Assembly (NCBI RefSeq): GCF_001623875.1
Contig: NZ_LWAE01000005.1
Coordinates: 1-64,000, forward strand
Length of the DNA: 64,000 nucleotides
Source of the DNA: Clostridium magnum DSM 2767
GTDB lineage: Bacteria; Bacillota; Clostridia; Clostridiales; Clostridiaceae
Direction of reading: 5' to 3'
Part shown: positions 51,047-58,666 of the stretch, in pieces
How positions within the stretch are numbered: the stretch's first letter is position 1
How the letters are laid out: every line of letters starts with the position of its first letter
Made by a program: the position numbers and the translations under genes
Notes under the pieces: model-generated
Database searches by the model: none
What the model was told of the DNA's origin: nothing
Seen by the model: only the letters and a program-made list of their open reading frames with translations

Positions 51047-51156
51047 AACTATATGCAGAGGGAGTAACTGCCTGTATTATAACAGGATTCAAGGTCGTCA
51101 TTACGGAAATTAATCCCGGCTTTGATAACATAATATGTTTTGTGAGACTCTATAGA
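51047..51156 (+). ncRNA. yybP-ykoY (manganese) riboswitch
   Basis: The conserved blocks of this aptamer appear in order: GAGGGAGTAAC (about 51058-51068), a small P2 hairpin CCTGTATTATAACAGG, GGTCGTCATTACGG (about 51093-51106), CCCGGCTTTGATAAC and TGTGAGACTCTATAG. CTATA at the 5' side and TATAG at the 3' side can close P1. The family binds Mn2+ and usually switches on genes for metal or membrane homeostasis. An overlapping terminator follows (51145-51189), so metal binding would free the downstream gene from termination. Confidence 0.88.
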
Positions 51157-51189
51157 TATAAATCTTTATAGCTATAAAGTCTTTTTATT
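51145..51189 (+). terminator. expression-platform terminator of the riboswitch
   Basis: AGACTCTATAG (51145-51155) pairs with CTATAAAGTCT and runs into TTTTATTTTG. Its left arm overlaps the P1 strand of the aptamer, so the two structures exclude each other. Confidence 0.8.
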
Positions 51190-51235
51190 TTGTTCAAAAT
51201 AAGTAATTTTAATCAAATTTGATTAAACTAAGGAG

Positions 51236-51865
51236 ATGATTGTCATAGAATTAGTAAGTGTTTTAACAAATAAGTTTATGTATTTATTTGAAGAACTAGG
51301 TTATGGAGCGGTGACAGTAATTGCTGCAATGGAATATGCCTGTTTACCTTTTATGCCTAGTGAAATTATATTTCCTTTTATAGGAGTTATTACAGCACAA
51401 GGAAAAATTACATTTTTAGGGGCATTAGTTTCAAGTATAATTGGAGGATTAGTTGGTTCTATTATTTGTTATTTTATAGGATATTATGGAGGGGCTTCAC
51501 TGTTAGAAAAGATGAAAGAAAAGTTTCCTAAAAGTAACCATAGTATAGAGTATATAGATACTTGGTTTAAAAAGTATGGTAAATCTACAGTGCTGTTTAC
51601 AAGATTGGTTCCCCTTACAAGAACCTATATTTCAATTATAGCAGGTAGTACTAAATTAGATTTCACAATTTTCATAGTGTTTTCCTTAATAGGCATAGCT
51701 GTCTGGAATACATTACTTATTTCTTTAGGATACTTTATAGGAAGCAACTGGGAATATATTGGTGTGATTATGAAGCATTATAGTATTTTTGTGTTAACAG
51801 TTATATCTGTAGTGATAATAGTAGTATTTTATAAAGCAAGAAAGCGTAGAAATATTATTCAATAG
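51236..51865 (+). CDS. DedA-family membrane protein
   Basis: Up to 209 residues with about five membrane helices. The SNARE-associated/VTT domain has GGLVGSIICYFIGYYGG, FKKYGKSTVLFTRLVPLTRTYIS (landmarks) and GSNWEYIG. DedA proteins include undecaprenyl-phosphate and phospholipid flippases at the cytoplasmic membrane. The ATG at 51236 directly abuts AAGGAG, too close for good initiation. ATA at 51245 has ideal spacing and may be a mutated ATG. Control by a Mn2+ riboswitch suggests a role in metal or envelope homeostasis. Transcription ends at a triple hairpin. Confidence 0.85.
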   Translation: MIVIELVSVLTNKFMYLFEELGYGAVTVIAAMEYACLPFMPSEIIFPFIGVITAQGKITFLGALVSSIIGGLVGSIICYFIGYYGGASLLEKMKEKFPKSNHSIEYIDTWFKKYGKSTVLFTRLVPLTRTYISIIAGSTKLDFTIFIVFSLIGIAVWNTLLISLGYFIGSNWEYIGVIMKHYSIFVLTVISVVIIVVFYKARKRRNIIQ

Positions 51866-51866
51866 T

Positions 51867-51989
51867 TTTTATAAGTTTGCAGCCACATAATAAGTGGTTG
51901 CAAACTTATAAAAGTACGTACCAAGGCTGATTTGGTGGATGTATCAGCCTATTTTTTATAGGGAGAGTCGTTGACACGACTCTCTTTTT
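51867..51989 (+). terminator. three consecutive hairpins, two with T tracts
   Basis: First, a 20-bp stem (51867-51886 with 51894-51913) starting TTTTATAAGTTTGC, without T run. Second, AAGGCTGAT with ATCAGCCT followed by ATTTTTTATA (51923-51957). Third, GAGAGTCGT with ACGACTCTC followed by TTTTTG (51963-51989). They lie between the DedA gene and the xylose promoter and insulate them strongly. The rest of 51990-52126 is AT-rich, with AAAACGTTTT at 52082-52091 as a weak catabolite-response-element candidate. Confidence 0.8.
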
Positions 51990-52126
51990 GCAATGGGCTT
52001 AATTAATATTATTTTGCTTAGAGAGTTTAATTTTGCATTTTCAAGGTAAAAACATATTGATATTGGAAAAATACAACACTAAAAACGTTTTATTAAAATA
52101 ATAATAAAAACATTTACAAAAATATA

Positions 52127-52207
52127 TTGATAAAAAGAAAAAAGTAGAGTAAAATATAGTTAATAAAGTCATTTTATAAAGTATATTTATAAAGTTGGTT
52201 TATAAAG
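52127..52207 (+). promoter_or_regulatory. xylose operon promoter and 13-bp tandem operator repeats
   Basis: TTGATA (52127-52132), a 17-base spacer and TAAAAT (52150-52155) form a promoter. TTAATAAAG at 52160 and TTTATAAAG at 52173, 52186 and 52199 repeat every 13 bp just downstream of the -10, covering the expected transcription start. The position is right for a repressor, most likely XylR encoded at 56353. Confidence 0.68.
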
Positions 52208-52253
52208 CCTACAACTTATAATAAATATTAATTGAATGAAAGGTAGGATATAT

Positions 52254-52877
52254 ATGATCATTAAAAAAGTTACTGATAATGAGTTTAAAAAATATGGACA
52301 AGTTTTGAAAGGTTATGACTTCTCTGAATTAATTGAAAAAATGAAAGAGACACCATTACCAAGTGATGTTGTATATGAACCATCAGTTAAAGAACTGGAA
52401 GATTTAAAAATTGCTGAAGAGTTAAGAATAAGAGAATTCGGCGAATTACCAATTCAAATAGGATACTGTAATGGTAATAATTACTTACTAAATGCAGTGG
52501 AATACCATCGTTCATCTGAAATAAATGCTGCAGTAACTGATCTTATATTACTATTAGGTTGTCAGCAGGATATTGAAGACGATTACTTATATGATACTTC
52601 AAAGATAGAAGCTTTCTTTGTTCCAGCAGGAACAGTGATAGAGGTATATGCAACTACTCTTCATTATGCACCTTGTAATGCAAATGAAAATGGATTTAAA
52701 TGTGTTGTTGTATTACCAAAGGATACCAATTTGCCTTTAGAAAATAAAATTAATAAATCTGGTGAAGATGCACTATTATTTGCTAAAAATAAATGGTTAA
52801 TTGGTCACAAAGATACTGATTTAGGTGAACAAGGAGCATTTATAGGTCTAGTGGGAGAAAATATTTCATTAAAATAA
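52254..52877 (+). CDS. DUF4867 family protein of the xylose operon
   Basis: 207 residues from the ATG at 52254 (AAAGGTAGG before it). A cupin-like beta-rich protein containing PIQIGYCNGNNYLLNAVEYH, SSEINAAVTDLILLLG and VFVPAGTVIEVYATTLHYAP-type strands, with His residues (EYHRSSE, LHYAPC) placed as metal ligands. The same family sits between xylose isomerase and xylulokinase genes in other clostridia (for example beside CAC2610-2612). An aldose mutarotase or epimerase-like helper role is possible but unproven. Confidence 0.75.
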   Translation: MIIKKVTDNEFKKYGQVLKGYDFSELIEKMKETPLPSDVVYEPSVKELEDLKIAEELRIREFGELPIQIGYCNGNNYLLNAVEYHRSSEINAAVTDLILLLGCQQDIEDDYLYDTSKIEAFFVPAGTVIEVYATTLHYAPCNANENGFKCVVVLPKDTNLPLENKINKSGEDALLFAKNKWLIGHKDTDLGEQGAFIGLVGENISLK

Positions 52878-52925
52878 AAAAGTATTATAAAAGAAAAAAA
52901 TTAAAATAAATTGGAGGAATATATT

Positions 52926-54407
52926 ATGAAAAATGTACCACAAGTGAAATTAGGAATTGTTGCAGTAAGTAGAGATTGCTTTCCAATGGAGTTATCAGTT
53001 AGTCGTAGAAAAGCTGTAGTAGAAGCTTACAAAACATCTAAGGGAGATATTTATGAATGCTTGACAACTGTTGAAAACGAAAAGCATATGGAAAAAGCAT
53101 TAGCAGAAGTTAAAGAAGCTGGGGTAAATGCACTTGTAGTATACCTTGGAAACTTTGGTCCTGAAACCTCAGAAACTTTACTTGCAAAGCAATTTGATGG
53201 ACCAGTAATGTTTGTTGCTGCTGCTGAAGAAAGAGGGGACAATCTAATTAATGGTCGTGGAGATGCTTATTGTGGAATGTTAAATGCGAGTTACAATTTA
53301 GCACTTCGTAATATAAAGGCATATATTCCTGAATATCCAGTTGGCACAGCATCTGAAGTTGCAGATATGATTGGAGAATTTGTACCAGTTGCTACTGCCT
53401 TACTTGGATTAAAGAATTTAAAGATTATATCCTTTGGACCTCGTCCACAAGACTTCTTAGCCTGTAATGCACCAATTAAACAATTATATAATTTAGGTGT
53501 TGAAATAGAAGAAAACTCAGAGCTTGATTTATATGCAGCATTTAATGCTCATGCTAATGATCCAAGAATTCCAGAAGTAATTGCTAGCATGGAAAAAGAG
53601 CTAGGAGAAGGAAACAAGATGCCTGGTATTTTACCAAAGCTTGCTCAATATGAAATTACATTATTAGATTGGATGGAAGAACATAAAGGTTCAAGAGAAT
53701 ATGTTGTTTTTGCAAATAAGTGCTGGCCATCCTTCCAAACACAATTTGGATTTGTACCTTGCTACGTAAACAGCCGTTTAGCAGCAATGGGAATTCCTGT
53801 AGCATGTGAAGTTGATATTTATGGTGCATTAAGTGAATATATTGGAACTTGTATAAGTGGGGATGTTGTAACATTACTTGATATTAATAATACAGTACCT
53901 GCTGACATATACGAATCAGAAATTAAAGGAAAATTCGATTATACATTAAAAGATACATTTATGGGATTCCACTGCGGTAACACAGCAATTTGTAAGTTAA
54001 CAGCTGGTACTATGAAAAACCAAATGATTATGGCAAGAGCTTTAGAACCAAATCAAGAGCCAAACATAACTAGAGGAACACTTGAAGGAGACATTATCTC
54101 TGGAGAAATTACCTTCTTCCGTTTACAAAGCAATGCAGATGCAGAGTTAACAGCATATGTGGCAGAAGGTGAAGTTTTACCTGTTGCAACTCGTTCCTTT
54201 GGAGCTATTGGTATTTTTGCGATCCCTGAAATGGGAAGATTCTATCGCCATGTATTAATAGAGAAGAGATATCCACATCATGGTGCAGTTGCTTTTGGAC
54301 ACTATGGAAAAGCAATTTACAATTTATTTAGATATTTAGGTGTTAAAGAATTAGGATTTAATCAACCAAAAGGCATGCTTTACAAAACAGAAAATCCTTT
54401 TAAATAA
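52926..54407 (+). CDS. xylA: fucose/arabinose-isomerase-like protein, probable xylose isomerase
   Basis: 493 residues from the ATG at 52926 (TGGAGG site). The L-fucose/L-arabinose isomerase fold is recognisable, with candidate Mn2+ ligands in CEVDIYGALSEY, LDINN and FHCGNTAIC. Classical XylA is a TIM-barrel enzyme of a different family. In Clostridium acetobutylicum a fucose-isomerase-like protein in the same context acts as xylose isomerase, and the neighbours here (xylulokinase, XylR, xylose transporter) argue for D-xylose to D-xylulose conversion. L-fucose or D-arabinose isomerase are alternatives. A long inverted repeat begins two bases after its stop. Confidence 0.82.
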   Translation: MKNVPQVKLGIVAVSRDCFPMELSVSRRKAVVEAYKTSKGDIYECLTTVENEKHMEKALAEVKEAGVNALVVYLGNFGPETSETLLAKQFDGPVMFVAAAEERGDNLINGRGDAYCGMLNASYNLALRNIKAYIPEYPVGTASEVADMIGEFVPVATALLGLKNLKIISFGPRPQDFLACNAPIKQLYNLGVEIEENSELDLYAAFNAHANDPRIPEVIASMEKELGEGNKMPGILPKLAQYEITLLDWMEEHKGSREYVVFANKCWPSFQTQFGFVPCYVNSRLAAMGIPVACEVDIYGALSEYIGTCISGDVVTLLDINNTVPADIYESEIKGKFDYTLKDTFMGFHCGNTAICKLTAGTMKNQMIMARALEPNQEPNITRGTLEGDIISGEITFFRLQSNADAELTAYVAEGEVLPVATRSFGAIGIFAIPEMGRFYRHVLIEKRYPHHGAVAFGHYGKAIYNLFRYLGVKELGFNQPKGMLYKTENPFK

Positions 54408-54408
54408 T

Positions 54409-54667
54409 GCAGAGAAATACGGCCGAAAGTTGACTTGTTCTGCGGGCTATATTACCAGACTTCGGCACGATAAAAACTTTTAATTAATCTAAAGCTCAGT
54501 ATTTTGAAAATCTAAGAAACTTTTACAAACTCGTACCTCAAACATATAAAAGCTTCTAAGATTTTCTAAAATACTTCGCTAAGATTAATAAAAAAGTTTT
54601 TATATGTGCTTTCAGTTCTGGTAACATATGCCTCCGAATAAGTCAACTTTCTGGTATAGTTCTCTAC
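54409..54667. repeat. 259-bp long inverted repeat between xylA and xylB
   Basis: The left half (from GCAGAGAAATAC, with GAAAGTTGACTTGTTC and TATTACCAGA) is an imperfect complement of the right half (ending GGTATAGTTCTCTAC, with AATAAGTCAACTTTC and TCTGGTAACATA) over about 115 bp per arm. TAAATAA flanks it on both sides (54401-54407 and 54673-54679), which could be a target duplication. It has no coding capacity. It fits a MITE-like element that would form a giant hairpin in the xylA-xylB transcript. The rest of the gap to 54757 is leader sequence. Confidence 0.75.
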
Positions 54668-54756
54668 GTAGATAAATAAGATTATTTAGTTAACCTAGTT
54701 ATTAAATTCAGTTAGATATACACAAATATAAACTGATATGAAAAGGAGGAAAATTT

Positions 54757-56253
54757 ATGAATTTTTTAGGAATAGATTTAGGAACTTCTTCTGTAAAGAT
54801 TATAATAATGAATGAAGACGGAAAAGTTGTTGAAAGTGTTTCAAAAAGCTATGATGTAAGTTATCCTGAGGCTGGATGGGCAGAGCAAAATCCAGAGGAT
54901 TGGTGGAATGGCACTAAGGAAGGTATAAAAGAAATATTAGGCAGAGGCACTGTAAAACCAGAAGAAATTAATGGAATAAGCTTTAGTGGACAGATGCATG
55001 GGTTAGTTTTACTTGATGAAAAGAATGATGTTTTAATGCCAGCCATTCTATGGTGTGATCAAAGAACACAAAAACAATGTGATTATCTAAATAATGAATT
55101 TGGCCAAGACAAGCTTTCAAAATATACAGGAAATAAAGCTTTAACTGGATTTACAATCCCAAAAGTATTATGGGTTAAAGAGAACAGACCGGAGATATAT
55201 AGTAAAATAGCACATATGATGCTGCCAAAGGACTATATAAGCTTTAAACTTACAGGCAGCTTTGCTTCTGATATGTCAGATGCAGCTGGAACAGTCATGC
55301 TTGATGTAGAAAATAGAAAATGGTCAAAGGAAATGTTAGATTTATTAGAGATAGATGAAGCAGTTTTACCGAAGGTTTATGAATCATGGCAAGTTATAGG
55401 AAATGTCTCAGAAGAAGCATCTAGAGAAACAGGATTATCAATAAAAACATTAGTAACTGCTGGAGCGGGAGACCAGGCTGCAGGTGCAGTTGGAACAGGT
55501 ACAGTAGATGCTGGAATTTTATCAGTTGCACTGGGAACTTCTGGTGTAGTCTTCGCTTGTGATGAAAAGTTTGCTGTAGATAAAGAAAACAGACTTCATT
55601 CCTTCTGTCATGCAAATGGAAAATGGCATCAGATGGGCGTTATGCTTTCTGCAGCAGCTTCACTTCAGTGGTGGGTAGAAAATGTTAACTCAGATATCGA
55701 AGGAGATGCTTTTGAAAAATTGCTTTCTGAAGCAGAAGCTGCTCCTGTAGGCAGCAATAGACTCTTATTCTTACCATATCTTATGGGAGAAAGAACACCT
55801 CATAGTGATCCAAATGCAAAGGGAAGCTTTATAGGATTAAGCATAACTCATAAAAGAGGAGAGATGACAAGAGCTGTTTTAGAAGGTGTTTGCTTTGGAC
55901 TTAGGGATTCTTTAGAAATACTTAAAAGCCTAAATGTTGAAGTTAAAGAAGTAAGAGTTAGTGGAGGAGGCTCTAAGAGCAGACTTTGGAGACAAATACT
56001 TGCAGATATCTTCAATTTAAAGGTAAGTATGATAAATTCAAAGGAAGGCCCAGCCTATGGAGCAGCAATACTAGCAGCGGTAGGATGTGGAGTATATAAC
56101 TCCGTAGATGAAGCTTGTCATAAGCTTATAAATATAACAGATACTGTTGAACCAATTAAAGAAAATGTTGAAAAATACAATAGGGTATATAATGTGTATT
56201 CATCACTTTATGGATGTTTAAAAGATAAATTTGATGAAATAAGCAGTTTGTAA
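54757..56253 (+). CDS. xylB: xylulokinase
   Basis: 498 residues, FGGY kinase family. FLGIDLGTSSVKIIIM at the start is the phosphate-binding segment; GISFSGQMHGLVLL, LPKDYISFKLTG, the catalytic Asp in GAGDQAAGAVGTG, and GGGSKSRLWRQILAD follow. It phosphorylates D-xylulose to D-xylulose 5-phosphate with ATP, feeding the pentose phosphate pathway. The ATG has AAAAGGAGG. It is separated from xylA by a long inverted repeat that may uncouple their expression, and is followed by a terminator. Confidence 0.93.
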   Translation: MNFLGIDLGTSSVKIIIMNEDGKVVESVSKSYDVSYPEAGWAEQNPEDWWNGTKEGIKEILGRGTVKPEEINGISFSGQMHGLVLLDEKNDVLMPAILWCDQRTQKQCDYLNNEFGQDKLSKYTGNKALTGFTIPKVLWVKENRPEIYSKIAHMMLPKDYISFKLTGSFASDMSDAAGTVMLDVENRKWSKEMLDLLEIDEAVLPKVYESWQVIGNVSEEASRETGLSIKTLVTAGAGDQAAGAVGTGTVDAGILSVALGTSGVVFACDEKFAVDKENRLHSFCHANGKWHQMGVMLSAAASLQWWVENVNSDIEGDAFEKLLSEAEAAPVGSNRLLFLPYLMGERTPHSDPNAKGSFIGLSITHKRGEMTRAVLEGVCFGLRDSLEILKSLNVEVKEVRVSGGGSKSRLWRQILADIFNLKVSMINSKEGPAYGAAILAAVGCGVYNSVDEACHKLINITDTVEPIKENVEKYNRVYNVYSSLYGCLKDKFDEISSL

Positions 56254-56275
56254 AATAAGTTTTTAATTGTTGTAG

Positions 56276-56312
56276 GCATCTGGAATTAAGGGGTTAGTTC
56301 CAGATGTTTATT
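56276..56312 (+). terminator. terminator of xylB
   Basis: CATCTGGAA pairs with TTCCAGATG, followed by TTTATTAACTTT. Confidence 0.7.
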
Positions 56313-56352
56313 AACTTTATAAAGCGGGTAGAAAAGGATTGAGAATTAATAT

Positions 56353-57534
56353 ATGAATAAATTAAAGGCTATAGATCAAGAAACTATAAAGGTATTGAAT
56401 CAAAAGAAGATAATTCAACTGCTTTATAGAAACAAACAGATGACTAAACAAGACATATCTAAAGCTCTTCAGATAAGTATTCCAACAGTCATAAGTAATG
56501 TTAAGGAACTTATAGAACAAGGTTTTTTGGATGAAGCAGGAGTTGGAGAATCCTCTGGAGGAAGAAAACCAACAATAGTAAGATTTCTTCCAGACTCAAG
56601 ATATTCCTTCGGAGTATGTATAACAAAAGATCAGGTTAGGATTATTTTGACAAATCTTAATTTTGACATAATAGATGAAAGTTCTTTTTATATGACTGAG
56701 CAATCAGATAACTTAAAAAATTTGATTTCAAGGATTAAAGAAGAAACAGATAGTATTTTAAATACTAATGATATACCTATAGATAAACTACTAGGTATAG
56801 GATTCTCATTACCAGGTACAGTAGATGAAAAAAACTTACTCTTAGAAAATGCTCCGAACTTGAAGTTGAAAAATATAAATTTCAAAGATTTTCAGTGTAA
56901 TTTTCAATTTCCACTTTTCATAGAAAATGAAGCTAATGCTTCAGCCTATGCAGAATCCTTTATTAATTTTAATGGTATTATAAGTAGTTTAGTTTTTATT
57001 TCTATTACTGAAGGTATTGGTACTGGAGTAATTATTGGTGATAACCTTTATAAAGGTCATAATAAACGTGCTGGAGAATTTGGTCATATGACTATTATTA
57101 AAGATGGGGAAAGATGTAACTGCGGTAAAAGAGGATGTTGGGAATTATACGCCTCTAAAAAGGCACTAATTAATGAATATACTAAGAAATTTAATAAGTT
57201 AGATATGAATTTAAATGATTTTTTAGAATTAACTAAAAGGGATTTAGAAGCAAAGAAAATATTGAATAATTATATAGATTATGTAGCTGAAGGTATCAAA
57301 AATATAATACTAATGTTGGACCCTAGAAATATAATTATAGGTGGAGAGCTACCTAGCAATTATAAAACGTTAATAGAAACTGACTTAAAGAAAAAAATAT
57401 TTCAAGAAAATAGTTTCTATGACGAAGAAGAATGTAAAATTTCATTTTCAAATTTACAAGGAAATGCTTCTGTATTTGGAGCAGTTTTATTGCCTATGGG
57501 AAAATTATTTTATTTAACTGAAAAAGTAATTTAA
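56353..57534 (+). CDS. xylR: ROK-family xylose repressor XylR
   Basis: 393 residues. An N-terminal winged helix (MTKQDISKALQISIPTVISN, then LIEQGFLDEAGVGESSGGRKP) is joined to a ROK sugar-kinase-like domain. That domain has the zinc motif GHMTIIKDGERCNCGKRGCWEL and the DxG-like nucleotide pockets (ENEANASAYAESF). ROK repressors named XylR bind xylose-operon operators and release them with sugar. The repeats at 52160-52207 are candidate sites. The ATG follows GGATTGAG, a weak site. It ends two bases before a structured repeat. Confidence 0.87.
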   Translation: MNKLKAIDQETIKVLNQKKIIQLLYRNKQMTKQDISKALQISIPTVISNVKELIEQGFLDEAGVGESSGGRKPTIVRFLPDSRYSFGVCITKDQVRIILTNLNFDIIDESSFYMTEQSDNLKNLISRIKEETDSILNTNDIPIDKLLGIGFSLPGTVDEKNLLLENAPNLKLKNINFKDFQCNFQFPLFIENEANASAYAESFINFNGIISSLVFISITEGIGTGVIIGDNLYKGHNKRAGEFGHMTIIKDGERCNCGKRGCWELYASKKALINEYTKKFNKLDMNLNDFLELTKRDLEAKKILNNYIDYVAEGIKNIILMLDPRNIIIGGELPSNYKTLIETDLKKKIFQENSFYDEEECKISFSNLQGNASVFGAVLLPMGKLFYLTEKVI

Positions 57535-57536
57535 TT

Positions 57537-57672
57537 ATGAAGTGGAAACTTGAATCAGATGGAGTTTAAAACCCCACCTGATTCTTAGTTTAACGAATCC
57601 AGGGACGTATCCACTCTTTATTCCTATTTTGAATAAAATAGGAATATTAGAGTGGGTAGTCATCGGATGAAA
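57537..57672 (+). repeat. structured RNA element, copy 6 (with compensatory stem change)
   Basis: ATGAAGTGGAAACTTGAATC start and GATGGAGTTT/AACCCCACC hairpin. In the second domain CCACTC (57611-57616) pairs with GAGTGG (57650-57655), where other copies have CCGCTC/GAGCGG. ATTCCTATTT and AAATAGGAAT extend the stem perfectly. It ends TAGTCATCGGATGAA. It lies in the 156-bp gap between xylR and xylFII. Confidence 0.85.
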
Positions 57673-57690
57673 TTTTGATGGTGGTGCTGA

Positions 57691-58665
57691 ATGAAAAGTT
57701 TTAAATTTAGGTATGGTTTTTTAATTTTAATATGTTTATTATTATCCTTCAGTTTAAGCTATTTTAAAAAGTCCCTTAATACAGAAAAGAAAGAATTCGC
57801 TTTGAAACCGAAAATAGTTCTTATTTCTCATGTATATACTAATCCCTACTGGCAGTATATAAAAAAAGGAGCTGAAGATGCTGCGAAAAAGAGAGGAGCT
57901 ATTATAGAATATGAGGGGCCTAAAGCTGCAAGTGTAAAAGAAGGTACTAAATATATAGATATGGCTGTGATGGCCAAGTCTGCTGGAATAATTACCTATG
58001 TTCAAGATGAAAAACAGTACATCCCTTATATTGATGAGGCCGTTGATAATTCTATACCTGTAGTTACTGTTGATGCAGATGCGGAAAGCAGTAAGAGAAG
58101 CGCTTATGTTGGTACAGATAATTTCCATGCTGGGGCTGTAGCTGCAAAAGAGTTAGTTAACTATATTGGAGTGGAAGGAAATATTGGCATAATTATGGGA
58201 GGAACTGAAGTGAAAAATCAGCAGGAAAGAGTAAATGGATTTAGAGATTATTTACAAAATAATTCTAATCTCAATATAGCCAGCGTTGAATCTTCAGGAT
58301 CCTATTTGTTAGAAGCTGAACTAAGTGCTAGAAGAATACTTACAAAAAATAATAGTATAAAAGCATTATATTGCACGTCTGCATTAGATGGAGTTGGTGC
58401 AGCTAAGGCTGTTTCTAGTATGAATCTAGAAGGTAAGGTATGTATAATATGTTTTGATGACCTGCCAGAAACTATGGATAACATACAGAAAGGATTAGTA
58501 TATGCCACCATAGTACAGGAGCCTTATAACATGGGATACAAAGCTGTAGATATAATAATGGACAACCTAGAAGGCAAAAAAGTAGAAGGAAGTTTTAACA
58601 CAGAGGTGCTTGTAATTAAAAAGGATAATTTATATTCATATAAGTCATTGGAGGTTAATAACTAA
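57691..58665 (+). CDS. xylFII: XylFII, membrane-anchored xylose-sensing binding protein
   Basis: 324 residues. One N-terminal membrane helix (about 8-25, uncleaved anchor) and a type I periplasmic-binding domain: LISHVYTNPYWQYIKKGAED, VTVDADAESSKRSAYVGTDN, GVGAAKAVSSM, VCIICFDD. In Clostridium beijerinckii XylFII binds D-xylose outside the cell and forms a complex with the kinase LytS. The same gene order XylFII-LytS-YesN-xylFGH occurs here. It ends two bases before lytS. The ATG has GATGGTGGTG. The structured repeat upstream may separate it from xylR. Confidence 0.88.
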   Translation: MKSFKFRYGFLILICLLLSFSLSYFKKSLNTEKKEFALKPKIVLISHVYTNPYWQYIKKGAEDAAKKRGAIIEYEGPKAASVKEGTKYIDMAVMAKSAGIITYVQDEKQYIPYIDEAVDNSIPVVTVDADAESSKRSAYVGTDNFHAGAVAAKELVNYIGVEGNIGIIMGGTEVKNQQERVNGFRDYLQNNSNLNIASVESSGSYLLEAELSARRILTKNNSIKALYCTSALDGVGAAKAVSSMNLEGKVCIICFDDLPETMDNIQKGLVYATIVQEPYNMGYKAVDIIMDNLEGKKVEGSFNTEVLVIKKDNLYSYKSLEVNN

Positions 58666-58666
58666 A

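Noticed and set aside
52082..52091. AAAACGTTTT as a definite CcpA site
   Set aside because: Only the palindromic core fits; the flanking consensus positions do not, so it is mentioned only as a weak candidate.
52926..54407. Isomerase as part of a fucose pathway
   Set aside because: No fuculokinase, fuculose-phosphate aldolase or fucose transporter nearby; xylulokinase, XylR and xylose transport genes favour xylose.
1364..57672. Dispersed repeats as group I/II introns or IS ends
   Set aside because: No domain V-like hairpin, no reverse transcriptase, no transposase, and no consistent target duplication; the copies are too short for introns.
13381..57672. Repeats as a CRISPR array
   Set aside because: Copies are kilobases apart and 45-185 bp long, with no regular spacers and no cas genes.
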